Origin: Pelomonas sp047654785
GTDB taxonomy: Bacteria > Pseudomonadota > Gammaproteobacteria > Burkholderiales > Burkholderiaceae_C
Direction of reading: 5' to 3'
Length of the DNA stretch: 64,000 nucleotides
NCBI RefSeq assembly: GCF_047654785.1
Contig: NZ_JASGKQ010000003.1
Location: 310,001-374,000, forward strand
In this document: piece by piece, positions 1-7,625 of the stretch
How the letters are laid out: the number at the start of each line of letters is the position of its first letter
Numbering within the stretch: the first letter of the stretch is position 1
Notes under the pieces: model-generated
Databases searched by the model: none
The model's input: only the letters and a program-made list of their open reading frames with translations
What the model was told of the DNA's origin: nothing
Translations under genes and position numbers: made by a program

Positions 1-164
1 AGCAGCGCGGCGGGCGCGGGCTGCTCGAACTTCAGCAGCACGTTGGCGGCCTTGACCTTGACCCGCTTGCCCGAGTCCAGCTCCACCTGCAGCGAGGCAT
101 CGGCCTCGCTCATCACCCGGCCGGCGAGGAATTTGCCGGCGTCATCGAACAGCGCAAACGTCAT
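1..164 (-). CDS. RNB-family (RNase II/R-like) ribonuclease, N-terminal fragment
   Basis: Only the first 54 codons are in the window; the rest runs off the left edge. The visible protein begins MTFALFDDAGKFLAGRVM and continues with a stretch around ELDSGKRVKVKAANVLLKF. I recognise this as the N-terminus of the RNB-domain exoribonucleases of Burkholderiales, a small beta domain preceding the catalytic RNB domain, which itself is not visible. The ATG at 164-162 overlaps the TGA of the upstream esterase gene (ATGA), so the two are probably co-translated. The assignment rests on recognising this N-terminus only. Family membership is inferred; no catalytic residue can be seen. Confidence 0.7.
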   Translation of the reverse strand, partial: MTFALFDDAGKFLAGRVMSEADASLQVELDSGKRVKVKAANVLLKFEQPAPAAL

Positions 165-769
165 AGGGGCGGGATTGTCGCCGCACCGAGGTGCCTCAGC
201 AGGCCGGGCAGGTGGGCGTCGAAGTCGGTCAGCCCGTGGTCGCCGCCGTCCAGCAGCTCGCCGTCGCAGGCCGCGTAGCGGGCCAGCATCTCGCGCCAGT
301 CCAGCAGCTCGTCGCCCTTGGCGATCAGCGCGTAGTAGCGCGCCGGGTTGCTCAGCCGCGCGGGCGGCGCGAGCGCGGCGAGTTCGGCGACGTGTTCGGC
401 GGTGAAGCTGAACCGCAGCGCCGGGTCGTGCCAGGCCGCCAGCTCGCCGATGTGGCGGGCGAGGTCGCGCGCCGGATCGACGGCCGGGTTCAGCACGCCG
501 ACGCGCCAGCCGCGCTGCGCGGGCCGCTCGGCCAGCGCCGTCGCGTAGAAGCCGCCCAGCGAGCTGCCGACGACGGCCGCGCCCTCGGCCGGCCAGCCGG
601 CGACGAGGGCCTGCGCCAGCGCCATCGCCTCGCGCGGCGACGGCGGCAGCTGCGGGCACGCGAACACGAGGCCGGGCTGCGTCGCGGCCCAGGCGGCCAT
701 GCGGCGCGCCTTGGCCGACGCGGGCGAGGAGCGGAAACCATGCAGGTACAGCAGATGCGTGAGTGCCAT
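161..769 (-). CDS. YqiA/YcfP-family alpha/beta-hydrolase (esterase)
   Basis: A 202-residue cytoplasmic alpha/beta-hydrolase, about the usual length of the YqiA family. The N-terminus LLYLHGFRSSP is the oxyanion-hole HGF segment of these small esterases. GSSLGGFYA at about residues 68-76 is the nucleophile elbow (GxSxGG), and GGDHGLTDFD near the C-terminus supplies the catalytic histidine. The natural substrate is unknown; E. coli YqiA hydrolyses short acyl esters. The start is the ATG at 769, followed by ALTHLLYLHGF; a much longer open frame upstream is antisense to the metalloprotease and is not coding. Its stop overlaps the start of the ribonuclease gene. Confidence 0.85.
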   Translation of the reverse strand: MALTHLLYLHGFRSSPASAKARRMAAWAATQPGLVFACPQLPPSPREAMALAQALVAGWPAEGAAVVGSSLGGFYATALAERPAQRGWRVGVLNPAVDPARDLARHIGELAAWHDPALRFSFTAEHVAELAALAPPARLSNPARYYALIAKGDELLDWREMLARYAACDGELLDGGDHGLTDFDAHLPGLLRHLGAATIPPL

Positions 770-883
770 GACGGAAGTTTTTTCGTGAAGCCGTGCCGGT
801 CCGCGACGGGGCGGCGGCGGGCCGATTGACGCCAGTGTCGCCGCCCGCCACAGTGCCGCCTTTTCGCATTCTCCGGACCCTTC

Positions 884-3580
884 ATGACCGCGATGTCCCG
901 CACCGTCCTGGCCTCGGCCGCGCTGCTCGTCCTGGCCGCCGCCGCCGCGGCGCAGACGCCGGCCCCCGCCGCATCGGCCCCCGCTTCCGCCCCCGCCGCC
1001 CGCCCGCCGGCCGACCCCGCCGCGCCCAAGCCCTTCGCCGAGGTCATCCGCGGCGCCCGCGAGCAGCCGGGCCTGTTCCCGGTCTGGCGCAAGGACGACA
1101 AGGTCTGGATCGAGATCCCCAAGGAGGCCTTCGGCAAGCCCTTCCTGTTCAGCGTCAACGTCGCCAACGCGATCGGCGAGCGCGGCCTGTACGCCAGCCA
1201 GATGCTGGGCGACGAGCTGGCCGAGTGGCGCCGCGTCGGCAACCAGGTGCAGCTGATCGCGCTGAACACCAAGTTTCGCGCCGACGACCCCGCCGCCCGG
1301 CTGGTGCTGGAGCAGGCCTTCTCGCCCAGCCTGATCGCCGGCGCGCCGGTGGCCAGCGCCGAGCACGTGGACCGCAGGTCCGTGCTGGTGGACGCCGGCG
1401 GCCTGCTGCTGGGCGACATCCCCGGCTACTCGACGCGGCTGGAGGCGGCCTTCCGCCTGCCCTACGCGCCCGACCGCGCCAACTCCCACATCCAGGCCAG
1501 CCGCGCCGACGCGCAGCTCACCACGCTGACCGCGCGCGTCCACTTCGCCACGCCGCGCATCCCCGCGCCGCCGCTGGTGCCGCCGCCGGTGCCGCTGCCC
1601 GCGCCGCCGCAGGCCACGCCGGACCCGCGCTCGATGTTCTTCAGCTTCGTCTACAACTTCCGCGCGCTGCCCGAGGCGCCGGCCGCCGTGCGCCATGCCG
1701 ACCCGCGCCTGGGCCATTTCACCGAGAGCTACAGCAACCTCGGCGACGACCTCGCGGCCAACCCGCGCGTCCACCTGGTCGCCCGCTGGCGCCTGGAGAA
1801 GAAGGACCCGGCCGCGGCGCTGTCCGAGCCCGTGCAGCCCATCGTCTACTGGCTGGACAAGAACATCCCGGCCAAGTACCGCGAGGCCGTCAGGGCCGGC
1901 ATCCTGGAGTGGAACAAGGCCTTCGAGAAGATCGGCTTCAAGGACGCCGTGCAGGCCCGCCAGCAGCCCGACGACGCCGGCTGGGACAACATGGACGCCG
2001 CGCACGCCTCCGTCCGCTGGTTCACCGGCGCCGACGTCGGCTTCGCCATCGGCCCGAGCAGCCGGGACCCGCGCACCGGCGAGATCCTGGACGCCGACAT
2101 CGGCATGAGCGACGTCTTCGGCCGCAGCTCGCGCCGCCTGGCCGCCGACGACGTGCCGGGCCTGCATGACCACGACCACGACCACGACCACGGCGCCGCG
2201 CCGGCCGCCGGCTGGATGGGCGAGCGCAGCCGTGCCGCCATCGAGCAGCGCTGCAGCTACATGGACGACCAGGCCCACGAACTCGGCTTCGCGCTGGACC
2301 TGCTGGCCCTGCGCGGCGGCGCCGAGGGACAGGACATGGCCGGCCCCGAGGCCGAGGCGCTGGCGCAGGCCGTCGTCAAGGACGTGGTGATGCACGAGGT
2401 GGGCCACACGCTGGGCCTGAAGCACAACTTCCGCGCGTCCACCACCGTCACCCAGGCGCAGCTGCGCGACAAGGCCTGGACCGAGGCGCACGGCATCTCC
2501 AGCTCGGTGATGGACTACAACGCCTACAACCTGCCGCTCAGGGGCGAGCCCCGCTCCACGCTGACCAACACCACGCTGGGCGCCTACGACTACTGGGCCA
2601 TCGAGTACGCCTACAAGCCGCTCCCGGCCGGGCAGGAGGCCGCCGAGCTGGCGAAGATCGCCGCGCGCTCCACCGAGCCGCTGCTCGCCTACGGCGACGA
2701 CTTCGACCAGGGCGTCGGCGGCAACTACGACGGCTTCGACCCGCGCACCAACCAGCGCGACCTGGGCGACGACCCGCTGGCCTACGCCAGGAAGCGCCTC
2801 AAGCTCAGCCAGGAGCTGTGGGAGCGCGTGCAGGCGCGCAGGCCCGAGGTGGGCGACGACCCGCTGCGCGCGCGCCGCTCGGTGTTCGAGTCCTTCCGCC
2901 AGCTCGGCCTGACGGCCCACAACGTCAGCAAATACGTCGGCGGCCTGCATGCCGAGCGCGTCGTGCCGGGCGTCACCGCCGGCCCGGCCTTCAAGCCGGT
3001 GGACAACGCGCAGCAGCGCGACGCGCTGCGCTTCATCGCCACCGGGCTGCTGTCCAGCGCCTCGTTCAAGTTCAGCCCCGAGTTCCTGGCGCTGCAGACC
3101 GTGGACTACAACGAGCGCGACCGCGGCCTGCCGCTGGCCGTGCCGGACTACGTCGCCGCGCTGCAGGGCCGCGTGCTGGACCGCCTGATGTCGCCGCTGA
3201 CCGCGCGCCGCCTGATCGAGCAGGCCAGCTACCTGCCCGAGGCGCAGCGCAAGGGCGCGGTGACGCTCGGCGAGGTCTACGGCACGCTGCAGGGCGCCAT
3301 CTTCAGCGAGCTCAGGGCCGGCGGCGAGATCGACCGCATGCGCCGTAGCCTGCAGCGCGAGTACCTGCGCCGCCTGCAGGCGCAGCTGAACCGCTCGGCG
3401 GCCGGCGCCACCGTGTACGCCGACGCCTTCTCGATGGCGCGCTGGCATGCCAGCCAGCTGGCCGGCGAGCTGCGTACCGCGGCGGTCCGGCCGGGCCTGT
3501 CCGTCGAGACCCGCGCCCACCTGGCCGAGACGCTGGACATGCTCAACGGCATGCTGAAGGCCACGATGACCCGGACCTGA
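884..3580 (+). CDS. secreted zinc-dependent metalloprotease (DUF5117/DUF5118 type)
   Basis: An 898-residue exported protease. Residues 1-24 form a Sec signal peptide with a hydrophobic Leu/Ala core ending AAAQ. An Ala/Pro-rich linker follows. The extended metzincin zinc motif HEVGHTLGLKH lies at residues 504-514, with a Met-turn candidate SSVMDYN about 30 residues later. This matches the large bacterial zinc-dependent metalloproteases with DUF5117/DUF5118 domains before the catalytic domain. An unusual HDHDHDHDH run at residues 428-436 sits between the N-terminal region and the catalytic domain and could bind metal. The gene stands alone, divergent from the esterase. Another start, the ATG at residue 4, would barely change the signal peptide. 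Confidence 0.85.
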   Translation: MTAMSRTVLASAALLVLAAAAAAQTPAPAASAPASAPAARPPADPAAPKPFAEVIRGAREQPGLFPVWRKDDKVWIEIPKEAFGKPFLFSVNVANAIGERGLYASQMLGDELAEWRRVGNQVQLIALNTKFRADDPAARLVLEQAFSPSLIAGAPVASAEHVDRRSVLVDAGGLLLGDIPGYSTRLEAAFRLPYAPDRANSHIQASRADAQLTTLTARVHFATPRIPAPPLVPPPVPLPAPPQATPDPRSMFFSFVYNFRALPEAPAAVRHADPRLGHFTESYSNLGDDLAANPRVHLVARWRLEKKDPAAALSEPVQPIVYWLDKNIPAKYREAVRAGILEWNKAFEKIGFKDAVQARQQPDDAGWDNMDAAHASVRWFTGADVGFAIGPSSRDPRTGEILDADIGMSDVFGRSSRRLAADDVPGLHDHDHDHDHGAAPAAGWMGERSRAAIEQRCSYMDDQAHELGFALDLLALRGGAEGQDMAGPEAEALAQAVVKDVVMHEVGHTLGLKHNFRASTTVTQAQLRDKAWTEAHGISSSVMDYNAYNLPLRGEPRSTLTNTTLGAYDYWAIEYAYKPLPAGQEAAELAKIAARSTEPLLAYGDDFDQGVGGNYDGFDPRTNQRDLGDDPLAYARKRLKLSQELWERVQARRPEVGDDPLRARRSVFESFRQLGLTAHNVSKYVGGLHAERVVPGVTAGPAFKPVDNAQQRDALRFIATGLLSSASFKFSPEFLALQTVDYNERDRGLPLAVPDYVAALQGRVLDRLMSPLTARRLIEQASYLPEAQRKGAVTLGEVYGTLQGAIFSELRAGGEIDRMRRSLQREYLRRLQAQLNRSAAGATVYADAFSMARWHASQLAGELRTAAVRPGLSVETRAHLAETLDMLNGMLKATMTRT

Positions 3581-3631
3581 CCCCAGCCCGGCGGGGCTCA
3601 TTACCATGCCGGCTCGCCACCAGGAGCCGCC

Positions 3632-4042
3632 ATGACCGATGCCGTCCCGCCGAACCCCGCCGCCAACCGCGACCTGCCGGGCCATCTCGGCATCGTCCTC
3701 CTCCACGTGGGCGGCGCCGAGGTGCGCGCGGAACTGCCGGTGCGGCCCGAGCTGATGGCGCCCAACGGCTTCCTGCACGCCGGCGGCATCGTCACGCTGG
3801 CCGACACCTGCGCCGGCCATGGCTGCATGGCCAACCTGCCCGAGGGCGCGCTGGGCTTCACCACCATCGAGCTGAAGTCCAACCACCTCGGCACCGCGCG
3901 CGAGGGCACGCTGGCCTGCGTGGCCACCGCCGCCCACCTGGGCCGCACCACGCAGGTGTGGGACGCCGTCGTCACCAGCAAGGACACCGGCAAGACCCTG
4001 GCGCTGTTCCGCTGCACGCAGATGCTGCTCTACCGCCGCTGA
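3632..4042 (+). CDS. PaaI-family hotdog-fold thioesterase
   Basis: A 136-residue protein, the usual length of single-domain hotdog thioesterases. The motif NGFLHAGGIVTLADTCAG at about residues 49-66 is the family signature, with the acidic catalytic residue (Asp) in the helix after HAGG. It probably hydrolyses acyl-CoA or aryl-CoA thioesters in the cytoplasm; the substrate cannot be told from sequence. It lies 51 bases after the metalloprotease and 35 bases before nudB, in the same direction. A start codon preceded by GGAGCCGCC gives a reasonable ribosome-binding site. Confidence 0.85.
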   Translation: MTDAVPPNPAANRDLPGHLGIVLLHVGGAEVRAELPVRPELMAPNGFLHAGGIVTLADTCAGHGCMANLPEGALGFTTIELKSNHLGTAREGTLACVATAAHLGRTTQVWDAVVTSKDTGKTLALFRCTQMLLYRR

Positions 4043-4077
4043 GCGGCGCGGCCGCGGGCCGCCGCTATGCTGACGGC

Positions 4078-4548
4078 ATGCCCCCGGCCCCACCCTACAA
4101 GATCCCCGAATCGGTCCTCGTCGTCATCCACACGCCGGACCTGCAGGTGCTGCTGCTCGAGCGCGCCGATTCGCCCGGCTTCTGGCAGAGCGTCACCGGC
4201 TCCAAGGACCGGGCCGACGAGCCGCCGGCCGCCACCGCGCGGCGCGAGGTGCGGGAGGAAACCGGCTTCGACGCCGACGCCCCGGGCGCGCTGCTGAGCG
4301 ACTGGCGGCTCGCCAACGTCTACGACATCTATCCCCGCTGGCGGCACCGCTACGCGCCGGGCGTCACGCGCAACACCGAGCATGTCTTCGGCCTGCGGCT
4401 GCCGGCCGCGCTCGTGCCCACGCTGGCGCCGCGCGAGCACCTGTCGTGGCTCTGGCTGCCCTGGCACGAGGCGGCCGACCGCTGCTTCTCCCCGTCCAAC
4501 GCCGAAGCGGTGCTGCAGCTGCCGCGCTTCAGTCCCCCGTCCCGATGA
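4078..4548 (+). CDS. nudB: dihydroneopterin triphosphate diphosphatase (Nudix)
   Basis: A 156-residue Nudix hydrolase of the NudB type, which removes pyrophosphate from dihydroneopterin triphosphate in folate synthesis and also acts on dATP. The opening YKIPESVLVVIHTPDLQVLL and the following RADSPGFWQSVTGS are typical of NudB. The Nudix helix is AATARREVREETGF; the spacing from the leading Gly to the first acidic residue appears one residue longer than the general Nudix consensus. The start at ATG 4078 lies just after a TATGCT-like -10. Its TGA overlaps the ATG of the next gene. In many Burkholderiales nudB follows aspS; here aspS is about 56 kb away. Confidence 0.88.
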   Translation: MPPAPPYKIPESVLVVIHTPDLQVLLLERADSPGFWQSVTGSKDRADEPPAATARREVREETGFDADAPGALLSDWRLANVYDIYPRWRHRYAPGVTRNTEHVFGLRLPAALVPTLAPREHLSWLWLPWHEAADRCFSPSNAEAVLQLPRFSPPSR

Positions 4549-5336
4549 GCCCCTTCCGCCCCCCGCCCCACCCGCCCGGCGACGTGCTGCGCGTGGCCAC
4601 CTACAACATCCACAAGGGCGTGCGCGGCATGGGGCCGGCCCGGCGGCTGGAGATCCACAACCTGCAGATGGGCGTGCAGGCGCTGGACGCCGACCTGGTG
4701 TGCCTGCAGGAGGTGCGCCTGTTCCACCACCGCGAGGCGGCCCGCTTCGACCACACCTGGTTCGGCTGGCCCGAGGGCGGGCAGGCCGAGTTCCTCGCGC
4801 CCGAGGGCTACGAGGTGGCCTACCGCACCAACGCGACGACCAAGTTCGGCGAGCACGGCAATGCGCTGCTGTCGCGCTGGCCGCTGGGCGACGTCGGCCA
4901 CCACGACGTGTCCGACCACCGCTTCGAGCAGCGCGGCCTGCTGCACGTGCCGGTGCACTGGCGGGGCACGGCGGTCCACGTCGTCGTCGCGCACTTCGGG
5001 CTGATCCATGCCAGCCGGGTGCGTCAGGTCGAGCGGTTGTCGATGTTCGTGCGCGAGCACGTGCCGCCCGGCGCGCCGATGCTGATCGCGGGCGACTTCA
5101 ACGACTGGGGCGAGCGGCTGGACGCGCTGATGCGCACCCACGGCCTGGGCCGCGCCGCCGCGCCGCAGGGGCGGCCGCGCGCGCCCACCTTCCCGTCGCG
5201 CCTGCCGGTGTTCGCGCTCGACCGCGTCTACACGCGCGGCCTGCGCTGCACCGGCGTGCAGGTGCCGCGCGGCCCGCAGTGGGCGCGCATGTCGGACCAC
5301 CTGCCGCTCCTGGTGGAGCTGGCCCTGGAATGTTGA
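4545..5336 (+). CDS. endonuclease/exonuclease/phosphatase family protein
   Basis: A 263-residue member of the EEP superfamily (DNase I/exonuclease III fold). Metal- and phosphate-binding residues are visible in order: RVATYNIHKGV (Asn), DLVCLQEVRLF (Glu), AGDFNDWGERLD (Asp and Asn) and MSDHLPLLVEL (catalytic Asp-His). The family includes nucleases and phosphodiesterases acting on sugar or lipid phosphates. Its conserved place beside a cardiolipin synthase in Burkholderiales hints at a phospholipid substrate, but that is inference. The ATG overlaps the nudB stop (ATGA), so the two are likely co-translated. There is no signal peptide; the N-terminus is proline-rich. Confidence 0.85.
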   Translation: MSPFRPPPHPPGDVLRVATYNIHKGVRGMGPARRLEIHNLQMGVQALDADLVCLQEVRLFHHREAARFDHTWFGWPEGGQAEFLAPEGYEVAYRTNATTKFGEHGNALLSRWPLGDVGHHDVSDHRFEQRGLLHVPVHWRGTAVHVVVAHFGLIHASRVRQVERLSMFVREHVPPGAPMLIAGDFNDWGERLDALMRTHGLGRAAAPQGRPRAPTFPSRLPVFALDRVYTRGLRCTGVQVPRGPQWARMSDHLPLLVELALEC

Positions 5337-5447
5337 AGCCCCTCGTCCAAGGCGTACCTTGGCCGGCCTTGCAGGCCGCGCTGCGGCATGTGCCGCAGCC
5401 CTTCGGCAGGCACATGCCGTCCACAGGACGCCATGTGTCCAGCCTCA

Positions 5448-5543
5448 GCCCCCGAGGGGACGGCGATGCTTGCCGGTTCGACCGGCAAGCACATCGCCTG
5501 AGCGGGCCGACTTGGGAGCGGCCCGGCGCTCGGCCCGCTTTTT
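5448..5543 (+). repeat. interspersed GC-rich repeat, copy 1 (intergenic)
   Basis: This copy starts near CCCCCGAGGGG and ends with CTTGGGAGCGGCCCGGCGCT followed by CGGCCCGC. The tail (5518-5538) is identical over 21 bases to the reverse complement of 20382-20402. Its core CGGCCCGGCGCT is shared with the copies inside hutH and hutU. This copy has gained an internal hairpin (5468-5490) not seen in the others. Confidence 0.75.
5501..5543 (+). terminator. Rho-independent-like terminator
   Basis: A perfect 10-base stem AGCGGGCCGA (5501-5510) and TCGGCCCGCT (5530-5539) is followed at once by TTTT. It lies 165 bases after the EEP gene and 30 bases before clsB, so it could end the nudB transcript. 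It is built from the right end of the interspersed repeat. Confidence 0.6.
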
Positions 5544-5574
5544 CCGGCGGTGCGCAGCACCATGGCGAGCTGAG

Positions 5575-6837
5575 ATGAGGCAGCTGGGGGCACGCCGGCG
5601 CGGCCGGCCGCCGGCCGTGGACGCGGGCTTCAGCGGCGGCAACGAGGTCGAGCTGCTGCGCGGCGGCGATGCGCTGTTCCCGCGCATGCACGAGGCCATC
5701 GCGGCGGCGCACCGCGAGGTGTGGCTGGCCACCTACATCTTCCACGACGACGCCACCTCGCTCGCGCTGGCCGACGCGCTGCGCGCCGCCGACCGCCGCG
5801 GCGTGCGGGTGCGCGTGGTGGTGGACGGCTTCGGCAGCGGCGCCAGCCTGGCCGCGCTGCGCGAGCGCTTCGCGGACAGCGGCGTGGCGTTCGCGGTGTT
5901 CCGGCCCATGGACCGCTGGTGGCGCTGGCTGCAGCCCGGCCAGCTGCGCCGGCTGCACCAGAAGCTGTGCGTCGTGGACGGCGAGATCGCCTTCGTCGGC
6001 GGCATCAACGTCATCGACGACCGCAACGACCTGCACCACGGCGCCAGCGAGCTGCCCCGGCTGGACTTCGCCGTCGCGGTGCGCGGCGCCGTGGTGGCGC
6101 CGGTGGCGGCCAGCGTGCGCGCCATCTGGTCGCGCGCCTGGCTGGGGCGCGACTTCGACGACGCGCTGCTGGACTACGTGCCGCTGCGCCGCCGCATGAG
6201 CCTGTGGCTGGCGCAGCTGTGGCGCGGCCCGCAGCGCCTGCCCGAGCCCGGGCCCAGCCTGGCGCCGGTGATGGCCGCCTTCGTGCTGCGCGACAACCTG
6301 CGCCGCCGCCGCACCATCGAGCACGCCTACGCGCACGCCATCCGCAACGCCCAGCAGACGGTGGACCTGATCTGCCCCTACTTCTACCCCGGCCAGCGCA
6401 TCCGCCATGCGCTGCAGGGCGCGGCGCGGCGCGGCGTGCGCGTGCGGCTGCTGCTGCAGGGCAAGCTGGACTACCGCATCGCCGGCTGGGCCGCCGAGGC
6501 GCTGTACGCCGACCTGCTGGGCCACGGCGTGGAGATCTACGAGTACACGCCCGCCTTCCTGCACGCCAAGGTGGCGGTGGTGGACGGCCACTGGGCCACG
6601 GTGGGCAGCTCCAACATCGACCCGCTGTCGCTGCTGGTCAACCTGGAGGCCAACGTGGTGGTGTGGGACCGGCCGTTCGCCGCGCGGCTGGCGCAGGAGG
6701 TGGAGACGGCGCTGGCCGTGTCGGCCCGCGTCAGCGAGCACGGCGGCCGGGGCCTGCGCGCGCTGCTGCACCGCGCGGTGGTGGCGTGGTTCGCCTACGT
6801 GTTCCTGCGCGTGGCGGGGGCGGCCGGGCGTTACTGA
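5575..6837 (+). CDS. clsB: cardiolipin synthase ClsB (phospholipase D family)
   Basis: A 420-residue member of the phospholipase D superfamily with two HKD motifs: HQKLCVVDG starting at His128 and HAKVAVVDG starting at His330, each followed by a GG/GSSN segment. ClsB-type enzymes join phosphatidylglycerol with a second phospholipid to form cardiolipin at the inner membrane. A hydrophobic C-terminal segment (about residues 395-415) may anchor it. The ATG at 5575 gives a normal N-terminus; the open frame continues upstream into the repeat region, which I exclude. The next gene is convergent, 21 bases beyond the stop. Confidence 0.87.
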   Translation: MRQLGARRRGRPPAVDAGFSGGNEVELLRGGDALFPRMHEAIAAAHREVWLATYIFHDDATSLALADALRAADRRGVRVRVVVDGFGSGASLAALRERFADSGVAFAVFRPMDRWWRWLQPGQLRRLHQKLCVVDGEIAFVGGINVIDDRNDLHHGASELPRLDFAVAVRGAVVAPVAASVRAIWSRAWLGRDFDDALLDYVPLRRRMSLWLAQLWRGPQRLPEPGPSLAPVMAAFVLRDNLRRRRTIEHAYAHAIRNAQQTVDLICPYFYPGQRIRHALQGAARRGVRVRLLLQGKLDYRIAGWAAEALYADLLGHGVEIYEYTPAFLHAKVAVVDGHWATVGSSNIDPLSLLVNLEANVVVWDRPFAARLAQEVETALAVSARVSEHGGRGLRALLHRAVVAWFAYVFLRVAGAAGRY

Positions 6838-6858
6838 GCGGGCGTCATTGAGCGGCCG

Positions 6859-7602
6859 TTACCGAGGCGGGCCGCGGCGCACCGCCGCGTCGAAGCGCGC
6901 CAGCCAGGCGGCCGGCACGCTCAGGCTGCAGGCCAGGTGGCGCGTCGGCGGCGGCGGCATGCCGGGCAGCACCAAGGCCTCGATCTCCGCGGCCTCGGCG
7001 CCATCGGTGGCGCGCAGCTCCTGCAGCGCCGACGGCACCGAGATCGTGAAGTCCGCGCGGCCGCGCGCCAGCATCGGCGCCAGCCGCGCCATGCCGGTGC
7101 CCACCCACAGCGGCTTGCGCGTGCGCTCGCCGATCCAGCGGTCCAGCGTCGTGCCGTAGGCCACGCCGTCGAAGGCCAGCAGCTCGAAGCGCGGGTCCAG
7201 CAGCGCGCTGCGCACGTCCGGCAGCGCGCGCATCTGCGCGGCGACGCGGCGCGCCGCCAGCAGCACCTGGCCCTCGCCGGCCGCCAGCGGCAGCGAGAAG
7301 CGCGCATAGCGCCGCCGCTCCGGCAGGTCGAACGCGCCCAGCACGCAGAAGGGCTGCTCGTTGCGGCGCAGCTCCTCGAGGCTGCGCTTGAGCGGCACGT
7401 CCACCCAGCGCAGCGCCAGGCCGGCCTGCGCGGCCCAGTAGGCCGTGCGCCGGCTGAGGTCCGCGTCCGGCACGCCGCTGGCCGTCAGCCCGGCCAGCGG
7501 GCCGTGGTGGATCACCATCGCGTCGGCCCGCGCGCCCGCGCCGGCCAGGCCGAGCACGGCCAGGGCTGCGATGCGCAGGGGGTGGGGGCGCGGCGGCGGC
7601 AT
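6859..7602 (-). CDS. periplasmic solute-binding protein (SBP_bac_3-like)
   Basis: A 247-residue exported protein with a signal peptide (about residues 1-26, core IAALAVLGLAGAGARA). The body resembles family 3 solute-binding proteins: a domain around GVPDADLSRRTAYWAAQAGLA, then FSLPLAAGEGQVLLA and DFTISVPSALQ typical of amino-acid-type binding domains. No permease or ATPase gene lies nearby, so it is an orphan. It is 23 bases downstream of another binding protein on the same strand and seems to be the last gene of the hutU-hutH arm, which suggests a role in sensing or taking up histidine or urocanate; that is inference. The ligand is unknown. Confidence 0.65.
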   Translation of the reverse strand: MPPPRPHPLRIAALAVLGLAGAGARADAMVIHHGPLAGLTASGVPDADLSRRTAYWAAQAGLALRWVDVPLKRSLEELRRNEQPFCVLGAFDLPERRRYARFSLPLAAGEGQVLLAARRVAAQMRALPDVRSALLDPRFELLAFDGVAYGTTLDRWIGERTRKPLWVGTGMARLAPMLARGRADFTISVPSALQELRATDGAEAAEIEALVLPGMPPPPTRHLACSLSVPAAWLARFDAAVRRGPPR

Positions 7603-7625
7603 GGCGGGCAAGGTGGGAAGGACGT

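Larger units (their letters stand above)
5337..5574. other. non-coding gap packed with inverted repeats
   Basis: This 238-base stretch between the EEP gene and clsB has no plausible gene. It holds at least three perfect stems. CGGCATGTGCC at 5384-5394 pairs with GGCACATGCCG at 5409-5419. GCTTGCCGG at 5468-5476 pairs with CCGGCAAGC at 5482-5490 around a TTCGA loop. A terminator-like stem spans 5501-5539. The right half is a copy of the interspersed repeat also found in hutH, hutU, before ubiE and before rfbD. Confidence 0.75.

Noticed and set aside
161..4093. A 1310-codon open frame on the minus strand covering the metalloprotease region
   Set aside because: Only its last 202 residues (esterase) are a real protein. 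The rest is Gln/Val/Gly/Arg-rich nonsense antisense to a clear metalloprotease, typical of high-GC DNA.
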